Under the pieces are notes generated by a model. The model saw only the letters and a list, made by a program, of their open reading frames with translations, made no database searches and was not told the origin of the DNA. A stretch of DNA of 5,154 nt, taken from assembly GCA_944323945.1 (NCBI GenBank), contig CALUUL010000103.1:1-5154 (forward strand). The letters are read 5' to 3'. Below are positions 1 through 5,116 of the stretch, piece by piece; positions within the stretch are counted from its first letter, which is position 1; the number at the start of each line of letters is the position of its first letter. This DNA is from Candidatus Gastranaerophilales bacterium (GTDB taxonomy: Bacteria; Cyanobacteriota; Vampirovibrionia; Gastranaerophilales; Gastranaerophilaceae). Both the position numbers and the translations under genes were made by a program.

Positions 1-741
1 TTCAATATCAATAAGCTGAATATCAAGCTTTTCTTTAATAAAACCATACATTACTCTAGTAGCTAATTTATTAGCATTTCCACGTCCATTAGAAATTTCA
101 CGTCCAGAATGACCACCTTGTAACCCTTTGATCATTAATTCATATATTGGTTTAGTATTATCTACAAAATGTAAATCCTTATCAACCATAACATCACAAC
201 CACCTGATGAAGTAGTACAAGTTTCCCCTTCTGTTTCACTATCTAAACCTATCATTCTATTTGCACTAATTAAATTGCCATCAAATGCTAAAGCACCATC
301 TAAGCCAACCTCTTCACAAACCGTAAAAACACATTCCAATGGTGGATGCTTAACGTTATCAGTACTTAATAACGCTAACATATACGCTACTCCATAACCA
401 TCATCAGCACCTAATGTTGTTCCTTTAGCAGTTATAAAACCATCATCAATATACAAATCTAAAGGATCATTATCAAAATCATGATCACTATCTTTATTTT
501 TTTCATTTACCATATCCATATGGGCTTGTAGCATTATTGCTTCATGATCTTCATATCCTGCACTTGCATCTTTATAAATAATAAGATTATTAACTTGATC
601 TCGTACATAGCGTAAATTATGTTCTTTAGCAAAATTTTCAACATAATCAGCTATTTTTTGTTCATTGTATGAACCTCTAGGAATTTTACTAATTTCTTCA
701 AAATAATAATTCACTGGAATATTTATATCTAAAATACTCAT
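1..741 (-). CDS. pepD: Aminoacyl-histidine dipeptidase (PepD, M20C), N-terminal 247 residues, cut by window edge
   Basis: Reverse-strand reading gives 247 uninterrupted codons from an ATG at 741-739 to the window edge; the C-terminal half (usual family length about 480 aa) lies outside. PepD enzymes are cytosolic di-zinc peptidases that hydrolyse Xaa-His and other dipeptides, recycling peptide-derived amino acids. Visible M20 signature: metal ligand H74 in LQAHMDM with D76, bridging Asp D113 in LGADDGYG, catalytic and metal Glu pair E143-E144 in VCEEVGLDG, D167 in IGLDSE, and GGHSG at 209-213, where the lid domain starts. The start is supported by GGAGGGG at 748-754, six bases upstream, and an extended -10 element further out. 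It is a single gene here, divergent from the tRNA. Other M20 peptidases such as PepT or PepV are less likely because the LGADDGYG and GGHSGREI context is typical of PepD. Whether the gene is intact beyond the edge cannot be seen. Confidence 0.93.
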   Translation of the reverse strand, partial: MSILDINIPVNYYFEEISKIPRGSYNEQKIADYVENFAKEHNLRYVRDQVNNLIIYKDASAGYEDHEAIMLQAHMDMVNEKNKDSDHDFDNDPLDLYIDDGFITAKGTTLGADDGYGVAYMLALLSTDNVKHPPLECVFTVCEEVGLDGALAFDGNLISANRMIGLDSETEGETCTTSSGGCDVMVDKDLHFVDNTKPIYELMIKGLQGGHSGREISNGRGNANKLATRVMYGFIKEKLDIQLIDIE

Positions 742-747
742 TCTATA

Positions 748-776
748 CCCCTCCATTCGTTTGCTATATTATATCA
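748..776 (-). promoter_or_regulatory. pepD promoter (extended -10) and ribosome binding site
   Basis: On the minus strand TATAAT (768-773) is preceded by TG one base upstream (TGATATAAT, 768-776), a full extended -10 element. No good -35 lies 16-18 bp further upstream, which fits extended -10 promoters. Transcription would begin near 761, giving a leader of about 20 nt that contains the Shine-Dalgarno GGAGGGG (748-754), six bases before the ATG. No operator or attenuator is visible. Confidence 0.7.
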
Positions 777-792
777 AAATATCACAATTTAA

Positions 793-821
793 TTAACATT
801 TGTTTTTAAAAAGCGTATAAT
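793..821 (+). promoter_or_regulatory. Promoter of the tRNA-Leu gene
   Basis: TTAACA (793-798) and a perfect TATAAT (816-821) are separated by exactly 17 bp. They end 10 bases before the first base of the mature tRNA, as expected for a stable-RNA promoter with a very short 5' leader. It is divergent from the pepD promoter, with about 45 bp between the two -10 elements. Confidence 0.8.
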
Positions 822-831
822 ATTAGTAAAT

Positions 832-915
832 GCAGGAATGGCGGAATGGCAGACGCGCTAGTTTCAGGTTCTAGTGAGATTTCTCGTGTGGGTTCAAGTC
901 CCATTTCCTGTACCA
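832..915 (+). tRNA. tRNA-Leu, anticodon CAG
   Basis: An 84-nt class II tRNA with encoded CCA. The acceptor stem GCAGGAA (832-838) pairs with TTCCTGT (905-911), including one G-U; the discriminator A912 is followed by CCA 913-915. The anticodon stem CTAGT (858-862) / TCTAG (870-874) encloses the loop TTCAGGT with anticodon CAG at 865-867, reading CUG codons; the pair next to the loop is U-U. A long variable arm (GAG 876-878 / CTC 883-885) marks a Leu/Ser/Tyr type. The T arm GTGGG / CCCAT encloses TTCAAGT (893-899). Leucine is assigned from the CAG anticodon and A73. It has its own promoter and terminator, so it is a monocistronic gene. Confidence 0.95.
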
Positions 916-921
916 ATTAAC

Positions 922-946
922 AAAAAAAGCAGTTTCTGCTTTTTTT
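922..946. terminator. Bidirectional intrinsic terminator between tRNA-Leu and the MATE gene
   Basis: A7-GCAG (922-932), loop TTT (933-935), then CTGC-T7 (936-946). The A and T runs extend the GCAG/CTGC stem, and each provides the U tract for one strand. It begins seven bases after the tRNA CCA on the plus strand. On the minus strand it overlaps the TAA stop (947-945) of the convergent MATE gene. It therefore serves both units. Confidence 0.85.
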
Positions 947-2306
947 ATTTAAATTTTTTAATATAGCTATTTGAATAAAATGAATATACTAATTGTATCG
1001 CCATCACACACCAGATAACAGGCTCACAGAAAATAACTGCCATATATCCAAATTGAGGAATAAATGCAATTACGAAAATAATCTTTCCGACAAATTCAAT
1101 TACACTTGATATTAACGGTAACATTTTTTGACCTATTCCTTGTAAAGCATAACGCGTTTGCATTAAAATTCCTAGAATCATATAAAATGGTCCTACAATT
1201 TTTAAATATAATGAACCATTATTAATAACAACTGGTTCTGTAGAACCTGAGATTAATTGTACTAAATTAGTGGCAAATAATAATAATCCAATTGTAACAA
1301 TCGCTGCTAAAACAACATCATAAATATAAGCATATCTAAGTGCCTGACGTATTCTTTTTCCTTGATCAGCCCCTTTATTTTGAGAAACAAAGGTTGAAAT
1401 AGCCATCGCCATTGCTGTAAAAGGCATATTAAAGAACATATATAATTTTCTCGCTGCTGTATGACCAGCAATTGTTAAATATCCTAATCCATTGATTCCA
1501 TATTGTAAAATTACAGAACCAGCTGATACAATACAGCTCATGAATCCCATTGAAAATCCTTGACCAATTAATTCTTTATATAAAGCTTTATCAACTTTAA
1601 AATGTTCTTTTGAAGGAATTAAGATTTTTGTTTTCTTCATAATGTAAACAATACACAATAAAACTGAAATTCCTTGAGAAATAACTGTAGCAACAGCAGC
1701 TCCTTGAATTCCCATATTAAATGATGTAATAAATAATATATCTAAAACAACATTACAACATGACGAAACAATTAAAAATATTAATGGCATAAAACTATTT
1801 CCAATTGCTCGCATTAAACCAGCACATAGATTATAAGCAAACATTACTACAATAAACAAAGTAATTACTGAAATATAACTATATGCTTCTTCAATTATAT
1901 TTGCAGGTGTATCTAGTAGAACTAACAATGGATGCAAAATAATTGTACCTATTATTGTAATTACAATAGACGATACAACTCCAATAACAATTGAACTAGC
2001 TACTGATTTTTTCAATAATGTATGATCACCAGAGCCAAAACTTCTAGCGGTTACTATTGATAATCCATTTCCAATTCCAAGCGCAAATCCCACCAATAAA
2101 TCATATATAGATGTACAAGAACCAATTGCTGCTAATGATACGTCCCCTAAATAATTTCCTACTATCATTGTATCAACTGTATTATATAATTGTTGAAAAA
2201 CATTAGAAATGAGCAATGGTATTGCAAAAATAACCAGTGACTTAAAAATAGGTCCATGTAATAAATCTACATCCGCATTAAAAAAACCTTTTTTTGTCCT
2301 TTCCAT
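945..2306 (-). CDS. MATE-family multidrug efflux transporter (DinF/NorM-like)
   Basis: 453 aa, the usual MATE size, with about 12 hydrophobic helices in two pseudo-symmetric halves (roughly 20-225 and 240-445). MATE proteins export cationic drugs or metabolites across the cytoplasmic membrane in exchange for Na+ or H+. Family marks: an N-terminal stretch with IFAIPLLISNVFQQLYNTVDTM (about 27-47), GLMRAIGNS (163-171) and its counterpart RYALQGIGQ (385-393), and the loop FVSQNKGADQ (306-315). The ATG at 2306 is set by GGGAGGT (2315-2321), eight bases upstream; the protein starts with a short polar MERTKKGFFNADVDLLHGPI segment typical of the family. It lies 104 bp downstream of the HAD gene on the same strand, with a strong dyad between them, so it may be separately regulated. 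Substrate cannot be told from sequence. No adjacent MarR, TetR or MerR regulator is in the window. Confidence 0.92.
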   Translation of the reverse strand: MERTKKGFFNADVDLLHGPIFKSLVIFAIPLLISNVFQQLYNTVDTMIVGNYLGDVSLAAIGSCTSIYDLLVGFALGIGNGLSIVTARSFGSGDHTLLKKSVASSIVIGVVSSIVITIIGTIILHPLLVLLDTPANIIEEAYSYISVITLFIVVMFAYNLCAGLMRAIGNSFMPLIFLIVSSCCNVVLDILFITSFNMGIQGAAVATVISQGISVLLCIVYIMKKTKILIPSKEHFKVDKALYKELIGQGFSMGFMSCIVSAGSVILQYGINGLGYLTIAGHTAARKLYMFFNMPFTAMAMAISTFVSQNKGADQGKRIRQALRYAYIYDVVLAAIVTIGLLLFATNLVQLISGSTEPVVINNGSLYLKIVGPFYMILGILMQTRYALQGIGQKMLPLISSVIEFVGKIIFVIAFIPQFGYMAVIFCEPVIWCVMAIQLVYSFYSNSYIKKFK

Positions 2307-2335
2307 ATCTAATAACCTCCCAAATCAAAATAACA

Positions 2336-2354
2336 CACGGTAGTAACTACCGTG
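2336..2354. promoter_or_regulatory. Perfect 9-1-9 bp dyad upstream of MATE: candidate operator or hairpin
   Basis: CACGGTAGT (2336-2344), central A2345, ACTACCGTG (2346-2354): perfect 9-bp arms, clearly more GC-rich than the surroundings. It lies 30-48 bp upstream of the MATE ATG and 57 bp past the HAD stop. Odd-centred perfect dyads of this size are typical operators for dimeric repressors or MerR-type activators of efflux pumps (inference). As RNA it would form an 8-bp hairpin. On the minus strand only TGTTATTTTG follows, a weak U tract, so it is a poor terminator for HAD. The T7 run at 2359-2365 would suit a plus-strand terminator, but no plus-strand gene precedes it. A MATE promoter could not be placed with certainty. 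Confidence 0.5.
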
Positions 2355-2410
2355 CAAGTTTTTTTCAATATTCTTATATATATTAGCATAATTTTTTTAG
2401 TATTTATACT

Positions 2411-3184
2411 TTAAATTAATGAAAAATTTTCTAATGCAAAATAAATACCATCTTCATTAACAGACTTAGTTACAAAATCACTAGCTTCTTTTACACTAAT
2501 ATCAGCATTTCCCATAGCTACCCCTATCTTGACATGATTCAACATAGCAATATCATTATTACCATCACCAAAAGCCATTGTTTCATCTAAAGAAATGCCA
2601 TAATAATCAATAATTCTATCAATTCCAACATTTTTACCACCATCAATTGGAATAATATCAGCAAATCGTGGTGTCCAACGAACTGATTTACAATGAGGTG
2701 CATACTTTAAAAATTCCTGATCATCTTTTTCATCAATGTACGCCATCATTTGCACAACTTTTTGATTTACAATATCTTTTGCATCTCTAATTGGATAACG
2801 TTCATCATTTAAATGTTTAGCACTTTCATCTAAACAGTAGTTATGAATATTACTGTAACTTTTAGTCACCTCAGCAAATAATACTGGGATATTATTTTCA
2901 TTAATATATGGCAATAATGTTTTCAAATCTTCATTATTAATATATTTTTCATAAATTATTTCTTCATTATTAAAACAATATTGTCCGTTACAGCATAGAT
3001 AACCATCAAATGCAAAATTACTTCTTACAACATCCAAATTTATTGGTGATCTACCTGTAGCAACAAAAACCTTAATCCCCTTATTTTGTAATAAAGCTAA
3101 TGCTTCTTTAGTACTATCAGGCATCATCTTAGTATCGTGGTCTATCAAAGTTCCATCGATATCAAAAAATACTGCTTTTATCAT
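2411..3184 (-). CDS. Cof-type HAD-IIB family phosphatase
   Basis: 257 aa, normal length for the Cof/YidA-like HAD-IIB group, which dephosphorylates sugar phosphates and other small phosphometabolites in the cytosol; the exact substrate is not predictable. All four HAD motifs are present: motif I FFDIDGTL with nucleophile D8 and acid/base D10; motif II VATGRSP with T43; motif III K184 in DGGKNVGID; motif IV FGDGNNDIAML with D207 and D211 for Mg2+. The C2B cap lies between motifs II and III (about 80-180). The ATG at 3184 is set by the Shine-Dalgarno GAGGGAG (3192-3198), about seven bases upstream. The IS110 element joins the gene exactly inside this Shine-Dalgarno. The coding sequence is intact, but its probable native promoter now lies 1.9 kb away (5088-5116). 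It could be co-transcribed with MATE unless the 2336-2354 dyad acts as a barrier. Confidence 0.93.
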   Translation of the reverse strand: MIKAVFFDIDGTLIDHDTKMMPDSTKEALALLQNKGIKVFVATGRSPINLDVVRSNFAFDGYLCCNGQYCFNNEEIIYEKYINNEDLKTLLPYINENNIPVLFAEVTKSYSNIHNYCLDESAKHLNDERYPIRDAKDIVNQKVVQMMAYIDEKDDQEFLKYAPHCKSVRWTPRFADIIPIDGGKNVGIDRIIDYYGISLDETMAFGDGNNDIAMLNHVKIGVAMGNADISVKEASDFVTKSVNEDGIYFALENFSLI

Positions 3185-3188
3185 TTAA

Positions 3189-3197
3189 TCACTCCCT
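3189..3197 (+). other. Left target flank and CT core of the IS110 insertion, in the HAD Shine-Dalgarno
   Basis: TCACTCCCT (3189-3197) is identical to bridge-RNA bases 3302-3310, the segment expected to be the left target guide. The last two bases, CT (3196-3197), are the recombination core, matched by CT at 5078-5079 on the right edge. On the minus strand the same bases read AGGGAGTGA, the ribosome binding site of the HAD gene. Removing 3196-5077 gives a pre-insertion site reading ATCACTCC-CT-TTTAGAT. Confidence 0.75.
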
Positions 3198-3199
3198 CG

Positions 3200-3205
3200 T
3201 ATAAT
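3200..3205 (+). promoter_or_regulatory. Left-end -10 half of the circle-junction promoter
   Basis: A perfect TATAAT four bases inside the left terminus (CTCG-TATAAT). In the integrated state the host sequence offers no -35 at the right distance (3177-3182 reads TTTATC), so the half-site should be weak. When the left end is joined to the right end it pairs with TTGACA at 5059-5064, with 13 + 4 = 17 bp spacing. Confidence 0.8.
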
Positions 3206-3244
3206 ATGTACGTAATCATTTAATGATTTTTATTAAATTCATTA

Positions 3245-3273
3245 TTGATTGTACATTCTAATTTTAAGATAAT
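3245..3273 (+). promoter_or_regulatory. Probable internal promoter of the bridge RNA
   Basis: TTGATT (3245-3250) and GATAAT (3268-3273) with a 17-bp spacer predict a start near 3280, five bases before the first stem of the proposed bridge RNA. This would allow guide-RNA synthesis from the integrated copy, besides the stronger circle-junction promoter. The hexamers match consensus at 4/6 and 5/6. Confidence 0.55.
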
Positions 3274-3279
3274 AGTTTT

Positions 3280-3453
3280 GTTTTGAATGAAGGTTTTATT
3301 CTCACTCCCTGTGGCTACTTCATGTACGTCCACTTCACAAAGACTTAATCCTTTAATCTTGACATCACTTTATACCCGAATTAGTTTGTTGCAGCAGTGT
3401 TTCTACACTTGTCTCCGTATTTGCGAGGTTGCGTTTGTCTTGATTTAGAGGTG
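3280..3453 (+). ncRNA. Bridge RNA (seekRNA-type guide) of the IS110 element
   Basis: A non-coding stretch of about 160-175 nt between the left end and the transposase gene, less AT-rich than its flanks. Target-binding loop: outer stem GAATGAAGG (3285-3293) with CCTTTAATC (3350-3358), 8 of 9 pairs; left target guide TCACTCCCT (3302-3310); inner hairpin GTGG-c-TAC / GTA-cgt-CCAC (3311-3333); right target guide ending AAAG (3339-3342), complementary to CTTT at 5078-5081. Donor-binding loop: left donor guide TAGTTTGT (3382-3389), identical to the right terminus 5070-5077; inner hairpin AGTGT/ACACT (3396-3409); right donor guide ending CGAG (3424-3427), complementary to CTCG at 3196-3199. Outer pairing is perhaps GACA (3361-3364) / TGTC (3436-3439), or CACTTT / AGGTG ending at 3453. 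The segment CCGTATTTGCGAGGTTG (3415-3431) closely resembles, as I remember it, the 3' part of the IS621 bridge RNA. The exact 5' and 3' ends are uncertain. Confidence 0.82.
3431..3453 (+). repeat. Left copy of a 23-bp imperfect inverted repeat (partner 4998-5020)
   Basis: The block reading GCGTTTGTCTTGA then TTTAGAGGTG matches the reverse complement of 4998-5020 at 20 of 23 positions. Similarity stops sharply on the outer side at 3431/5020. The copy covers the 3' end of the proposed bridge RNA and lies 40 bp before the transposase start. It contains TTGTCT, which with TTCAAT (3457-3462) could form a weak transposase promoter. Confidence 0.75.
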
Positions 3454-3493
3454 CAATTCAATACCGATTACATATGAAAGAAGGTCATTATTT

Positions 3494-4894
3494 ATGGAAA
3501 ACAATTATATTCTTTACGTTGGCATGGACGCCTCTAAAGGCAAAGCAGATGCTGCTATCCTCAAGGTTTGTGATCGTAGATCTGTTAAACCTAAATTCTT
3601 ACGAAAAAAACTATCTTTTAAATTTGTTAAATCAGAAGTTACTTCTTTTTTAGATACTGTTAGAAGTTATTCTGATGATAATTGTACCAGTATCTGTTTT
3701 GCTTTAGAAGTTACTGGTATCTATTCTACTAATGTCTATAACTTTATTAAAGCTAATCTTAACGATAATGAAAGCATCAGATTTTTAAATACTGATTTTG
3801 TCAATCAGTGGCGTAAAGCCCATAACATTGCTAAATCAGATCCTTTAGATGCTCAAACTATTTCAACTATCATTGGGACCGATTCTGATGTTCAGTATGT
3901 CAATGACAATGTTTTTGAAAACAAAAACGGATATCAAGACTTGAAAGCTTTAATACACAGACATTATCAGATCAAAAAAATCTATTCTCAAGAAATCAAC
4001 CGTCTCATCGCACAATGTGATTGTTTATTTCCTGAACTTCAATATGTTTTCGAACCTAAATCAGCTGCTTTTATCGCTGTCTTATCTTCATATCCTACAA
4101 CACATGATATCATAAATGCTTCTAAATTTGAAGTATTCAGTGTAGTTTATGAAGCTACGAAACATCGTTGTTCGATGGATAAGATTGATAAGCTCTTTGA
4201 TTTATGCTGGGATACTTTGGTTCCTGATGATATTTCTTCTTATGGTAGAAACATCATCCTTGACCTTGTTGAAAACATTAAAAACATAAAAGGTCAACTT
4301 AAAGCAATTCAAAGATATATCGAAGATGTCGTGTCTTTAAATCCGGCTTATAAACTGCTTCTTACAATGACAGGATGCGGTCCTATAACTGCCGCAACTG
4401 TGATTGCTGAAACTGGTGATATAAGCAGATTTAAAAATGCAGACTGTTTTGTTTCTTATTCAGGATCAAGTCCTAGAAACAAACGCTCTGGAACATCTGT
4501 AGAAACCATGGGCAAGATTTCTAAAAAGGGATCCAGGTATCTTAGACATGCAATTTATATGATTGCTGAATTTGCTAGACGTCATAATCCAGTGCTCAGG
4601 CATCAGTTTGAAAGAATCAAGAACGGAAATAAGAAACGTCATAAACTGGCAAATATCGCAATTGCAAATAAGATTGCTCGATATATTTATTCAATTATGA
4701 AAAATAAAAGCAGTTTTGTAATCCTTCATGAACATATCATGAGATTACCAGAAGAAACCCGAGACACGTTCTTCAATTCAATATCATTAGACTTTCCTAA
4801 AAACACTAGAAAACAAATTTATCAGTATTCTGATATCAATGGTGAAGTTCATAAGTTTGTCTACATTAAATCAGAAGATACGATGATTGTTTAA
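3494..4894 (+). CDS. IS110-family DEDD transposase (bridge-RNA-guided recombinase)
   Basis: 466 aa. The N-terminal RuvC-like DEDD_Tnp_IS110 domain (about 7-180) carries all four acidic residues: D12 in VGMDASKGK, E72 in LEVTGIY, and D116 and D119 in AKSDPLDAQT. The C-terminal Transposase_20 domain (about 285-405) begins LLTMTGCGPITAATVIAETGD, followed by FVSYSGSSPRNKRSGTS and KISKKGSRYLRHA. The catalytic serine of the family is expected here; S332 in the RSG motif is my best candidate. Known members assemble as a tetramer with the bridge RNA on donor and target DNA and exchange strands at the CT core through a serine-DNA intermediate. The ATG at 3494 is supported by AAGAAGG (3478-3484), nine bases upstream. 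The protein is longer than IS621 transposase (about 326 aa): the linker between domains (about 180-285) and a C-terminal tail (405-466) account for the extra length. No frameshift or internal stop. Confidence 0.95.
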   Translation: MENNYILYVGMDASKGKADAAILKVCDRRSVKPKFLRKKLSFKFVKSEVTSFLDTVRSYSDDNCTSICFALEVTGIYSTNVYNFIKANLNDNESIRFLNTDFVNQWRKAHNIAKSDPLDAQTISTIIGTDSDVQYVNDNVFENKNGYQDLKALIHRHYQIKKIYSQEINRLIAQCDCLFPELQYVFEPKSAAFIAVLSSYPTTHDIINASKFEVFSVVYEATKHRCSMDKIDKLFDLCWDTLVPDDISSYGRNIILDLVENIKNIKGQLKAIQRYIEDVVSLNPAYKLLLTMTGCGPITAATVIAETGDISRFKNADCFVSYSGSSPRNKRSGTSVETMGKISKKGSRYLRHAIYMIAEFARRHNPVLRHQFERIKNGNKKRHKLANIAIANKIARYIYSIMKNKSSFVILHEHIMRLPEETRDTFFNSISLDFPKNTRKQIYQYSDINGEVHKFVYIKSEDTMIV

Positions 4895-4921
4895 AGGTAA
4901 ACAGGAATCTAATGTAAGAGC

Positions 4922-4976
4922 TTTCAACGATATGGTGTTGAAAAGTTCTTTTCAGTGTACTCTTTTTTGAAAAGAA
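4922..4976 (+). other. Two adjacent hairpins just after the transposase gene
   Basis: Hairpin 1: TTTCAAC (4922-4928) / GTTGAAA (4937-4943) with 8-nt loop GATATGGT. Hairpin 2: TTCTTTTCA (4946-4954) / TGAAAAGAA (4968-4976), a perfect 9-bp stem with 13-nt loop GTGTACTCTTTTT. A further small hairpin AGAGG/CCTCT (4990-5004) follows. There is no clean U tract directly after any stem; GGATTTTTATA at 4980-4990 is the nearest. They may protect or end the transposase mRNA, or form part of the right-end recognition structure. The role is unknown. Confidence 0.5.
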
Positions 4977-4997
4977 AGAGGATTTTTATAGAGGATT

Positions 4998-5020
4998 CAC
5001 CTCTTAGTCAAGACAAATGC
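4998..5020 (-). repeat. Right copy of the 23-bp imperfect inverted repeat (partner 3431-3453)
   Basis: Plus strand CACCTCTTAG then TCAAGACAAATGC; its reverse complement agrees with 3431-3453 at 20 of 23 bases. It lies 57 bp inside the right terminus, so it is not a terminal repeat. In a transcript covering the whole element, the transposase leader and the 3' region could pair through it. Confidence 0.75.
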
Positions 5021-5029
5021 CTGCTAAAG

Positions 5030-5061
5030 CAATAAATTTTAAAAATTTGATTTATTTATTG
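5030..5061. repeat. AT-rich inverted repeat near the right terminus
   Basis: CAATAAAT (5030-5037) and ATTTATTG (5054-5061) are perfect 8-bp arms around a 16-bp AT-rich centre. The right arm overlaps the TTG of the -35 hexamer at 5059-5064. It may be a binding site for the transposase or a host factor, or a fortuitous AT-rich dyad. Confidence 0.35.
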
Positions 5062-5064
5062 ACA
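5059..5064 (+). promoter_or_regulatory. Right-end -35 half of the circle-junction promoter
   Basis: A perfect TTGACA 13 bp inside the right terminus. Joined to the left end it gives TTGACA / 17 bp / TATAAT, an exact consensus promoter reading into the bridge RNA and transposase. In the integrated state it faces TAGATT (5082-5087) at the same 17-bp distance, a possible weak outward promoter. Confidence 0.82.
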
Positions 5065-5077
5065 TTTAATAGTTTGT

Positions 5078-5081
5078 CTTT
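5078..5081 (+). other. Right CT core and right target flank
   Basis: CT (5078-5079) is the second copy of the two-base core; with the following TT it reads CTTT, complementary to AAAG (3339-3342) at the end of the right target guide. To its left the element ends TAGTTTGT. To its right the host sequence is AT-rich non-coding DNA that originally lay directly upstream of the HAD ribosome binding site. Confidence 0.72.
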
Positions 5082-5087
5082 TAGATT

Positions 5088-5116
5088 ATTGTATCATTTA
5101 ATGATTATCTTGAAAA
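5088..5116 (-). promoter_or_regulatory. Probable original HAD-gene promoter, displaced by the insertion
   Basis: On the minus strand TTTTCA (5111-5116) and TACAAT (5088-5093) are spaced 17 bp, pointing left toward the element. If 3196-5077 is removed, transcription would start near 5081, about 15 nt before the HAD ATG and just ahead of its Shine-Dalgarno. The spacer holds the dyad ATCATT-T-AATGAT (5093-5105), a possible operator. Today this promoter would run antisense through the element. The remaining DNA to 5154 shows no gene. Confidence 0.45.

Larger units (their letters stand above)
3196..5077 (+). mobile_element. Complete IS110-family insertion sequence (IS110 group, bridge RNA in the left end), 1882 bp
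   Basis: The ends were placed by agreeing signals rather than by terminal repeats, which this family lacks. (1) CT core at 3196-3197 and 5078-5079. (2) The left target guide matches 3189-3197 over 9 nt. (3) The left donor guide TAGTTTGT (3382-3389) matches the right terminus 5070-5077. (4) Right-end TTGACA (5059-5064) and left-end TATAAT (3200-3205) come to exactly 17 bp when the ends are joined. The order is left non-coding end of 298 bp with the bridge RNA, transposase gene 3494-4894, and a right end of 183 bp. Family members excise as circles and insert by RNA-guided recombination without a target duplication beyond the core. The element appears intact and possibly active: the gene is open and all guides fit its present site, as expected for a recent or conserved insertion. 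If the core is counted at the right instead, the element is 3198-5079. Confidence 0.85.

Noticed and set aside
128..397. 89-aa plus-strand open frame
   Set aside because: It lies wholly inside the minus-strand pepD gene, whose metal-binding motifs are intact; the plus-strand peptide is low-complexity Ser/Pro/Lys with no family features.
2336..2365. Dyad plus T7 run as a plus-strand intrinsic terminator
   Set aside because: No plus-strand gene precedes it; both neighbours are on the minus strand, and the T run is separated from the stem by four bases.
3200..3229. A HAD promoter inside the left end (minus-strand TATTAT at 3201-3206)
   Set aside because: The hexamer at 17 bp reads AAATCA, and the transcript would start at or within the Shine-Dalgarno, so it is unlikely to work.
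3431..5020. Using the 23-bp inverted repeat as the element ends (IS1111-group reading)
   Set aside because: It would leave the bridge-RNA-like sequence outside the element. The guide matches and the junction promoter all point to 3196 and 5077 instead.
3215..5106. The 14-bp repeat ATCATTTAATGATT (3215-3228 and 5093-5106) as a target-site duplication
   Set aside because: The left copy is 19 bp inside the element and the right copy 14 bp outside it. IS110-family insertion duplicates only the short core.
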